Assembly (NCBI RefSeq): GCF_005405925.1
Contig: NZ_BJHV01000001.1
Location: 6,572,001-6,636,000 of the forward strand
Origin: Streptomyces antimycoticus
GTDB lineage: Bacteria > Actinomycetota > Actinomycetes > Streptomycetales > Streptomycetaceae
Reading direction: 5' to 3'
Length of the DNA stretch: 64,000 bases
The notes beneath the pieces are model-generated. The model was not told the origin of the DNA, made no database searches, and worked only from the letters and a program-made list of their open reading frames with translations. The position numbers and the translations under genes are program-made. Positions within the stretch are counted from its first letter, which is position 1; every line of letters begins with the position of its first letter. Shown in pieces: positions 63,866-64,000 of this stretch.

Positions 63866-64000
63866 GCCAGGACCCTATGATGCGCGGCGCGTCCAGGACT
63901 TCCGGATCTCCTTTGCCCGTCGTCAGGCCGGTGAGGTGCGGGAGGTGCCGGGGGATTCCTGGTGCTGCATGCGGGTTACGCACGCTCCCATGAGCACAAT
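63866..64000. other. Window end without a recognised gene
   Basis: The last 135 bases hold no feature that could be supported. They are probably the 5' region of the minus-strand hypothetical gene and part of whatever follows outside the window. Confidence 0.4.

Noticed and set aside
1..64000. tRNA, rRNA or riboswitch genes
   Set aside because: No cloverleaf, rRNA stretch or known riboswitch core was recognised by eye. A covariance-model scan would be needed to exclude small RNAs.

Overview
The window is very G+C-rich DNA with codon use, gene families and small-protein repertoire typical of Streptomyces: DUF5753 XRE regulators paired with DUF397 proteins and histidine-kinase-like ATPases, an isorenieratene-type crt cluster, and BldK-like oligopeptide transporters. 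No rRNA, tRNA or CRISPR array was recognised.

Layout. (1) 1-6.4 kb is a worn accessory stretch. It holds two divergent GMC oxidoreductases (one cut by the window edge, one frameshifted), a DeoR regulator and an MFS transporter fused head to head with both N-termini missing, an LLM flavin-dependent oxidoreductase, and a HAD hydrolase start that runs into a transposase fragment. (2) 6.8-16.9 kb is a complete aromatic-carotenoid cluster made of two divergent operons. crtE-crtI-crtB-Rieske protein lies on the minus strand and crtY-crtT-crtU-SDR on the plus strand. Almost every junction is an ATGA or GTGA overlap. (3) 17-29.6 kb is accessory DNA. It carries a LysR-controlled aromatic-acid module (Dabb protein, SDR, AAHS-type transporter, decayed amidohydrolase), a YefM-YoeB toxin-antitoxin pair, a scrambled Uma2 gene, an M1 aminopeptidase lipoprotein, and a locus with a radical SAM/SPASM protein, an APH-fold kinase, a HATPase, an XRE-TPR regulator and a duplicated-domain small protein. 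(4) 29.7-45.3 kb looks like core chromosome: GntR regulator, APC permease, SPOR-like protein, NUDIX hydrolase, PAS-GAF-SpoIIE-HATPase phosphatase, a three-gene succinate dehydrogenase operon, a peptide-binding lipoprotein and typA. (5) 45.8-63.3 kb contains two paralogous five-gene oligopeptide ABC operons (binding protein, two permeases, two ATPases). Between them is a 6 kb island with a RelE-like/DUF6247 pair, a truncated ATPase/DUF5753/DUF397 set, an RHH-PIN pair, a VanX-like dipeptidase and an epoxide hydrolase.

How the genes work together. CrtE makes GGPP, CrtB makes phytoene, CrtI desaturates to lycopene, CrtY cyclises it, and CrtU (with CrtT) forms the aromatic end groups. The Opp operons import peptides, which in Streptomyces links to development. 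The LysR gene probably controls the divergent aromatic-acid operon across a 7-5-7 inverted repeat.

A caution runs through the annotation. At least nine otherwise intact genes each carry a single-base loss in a run of four or five G or C. Restoring one base recovers the family sequence each time, so these look like consensus errors rather than real pseudogenes. The double N-terminal truncations at about 3613 and 52870, the inverted piece in the Uma2 gene and the internal deletion in the amidohydrolase are different in kind.
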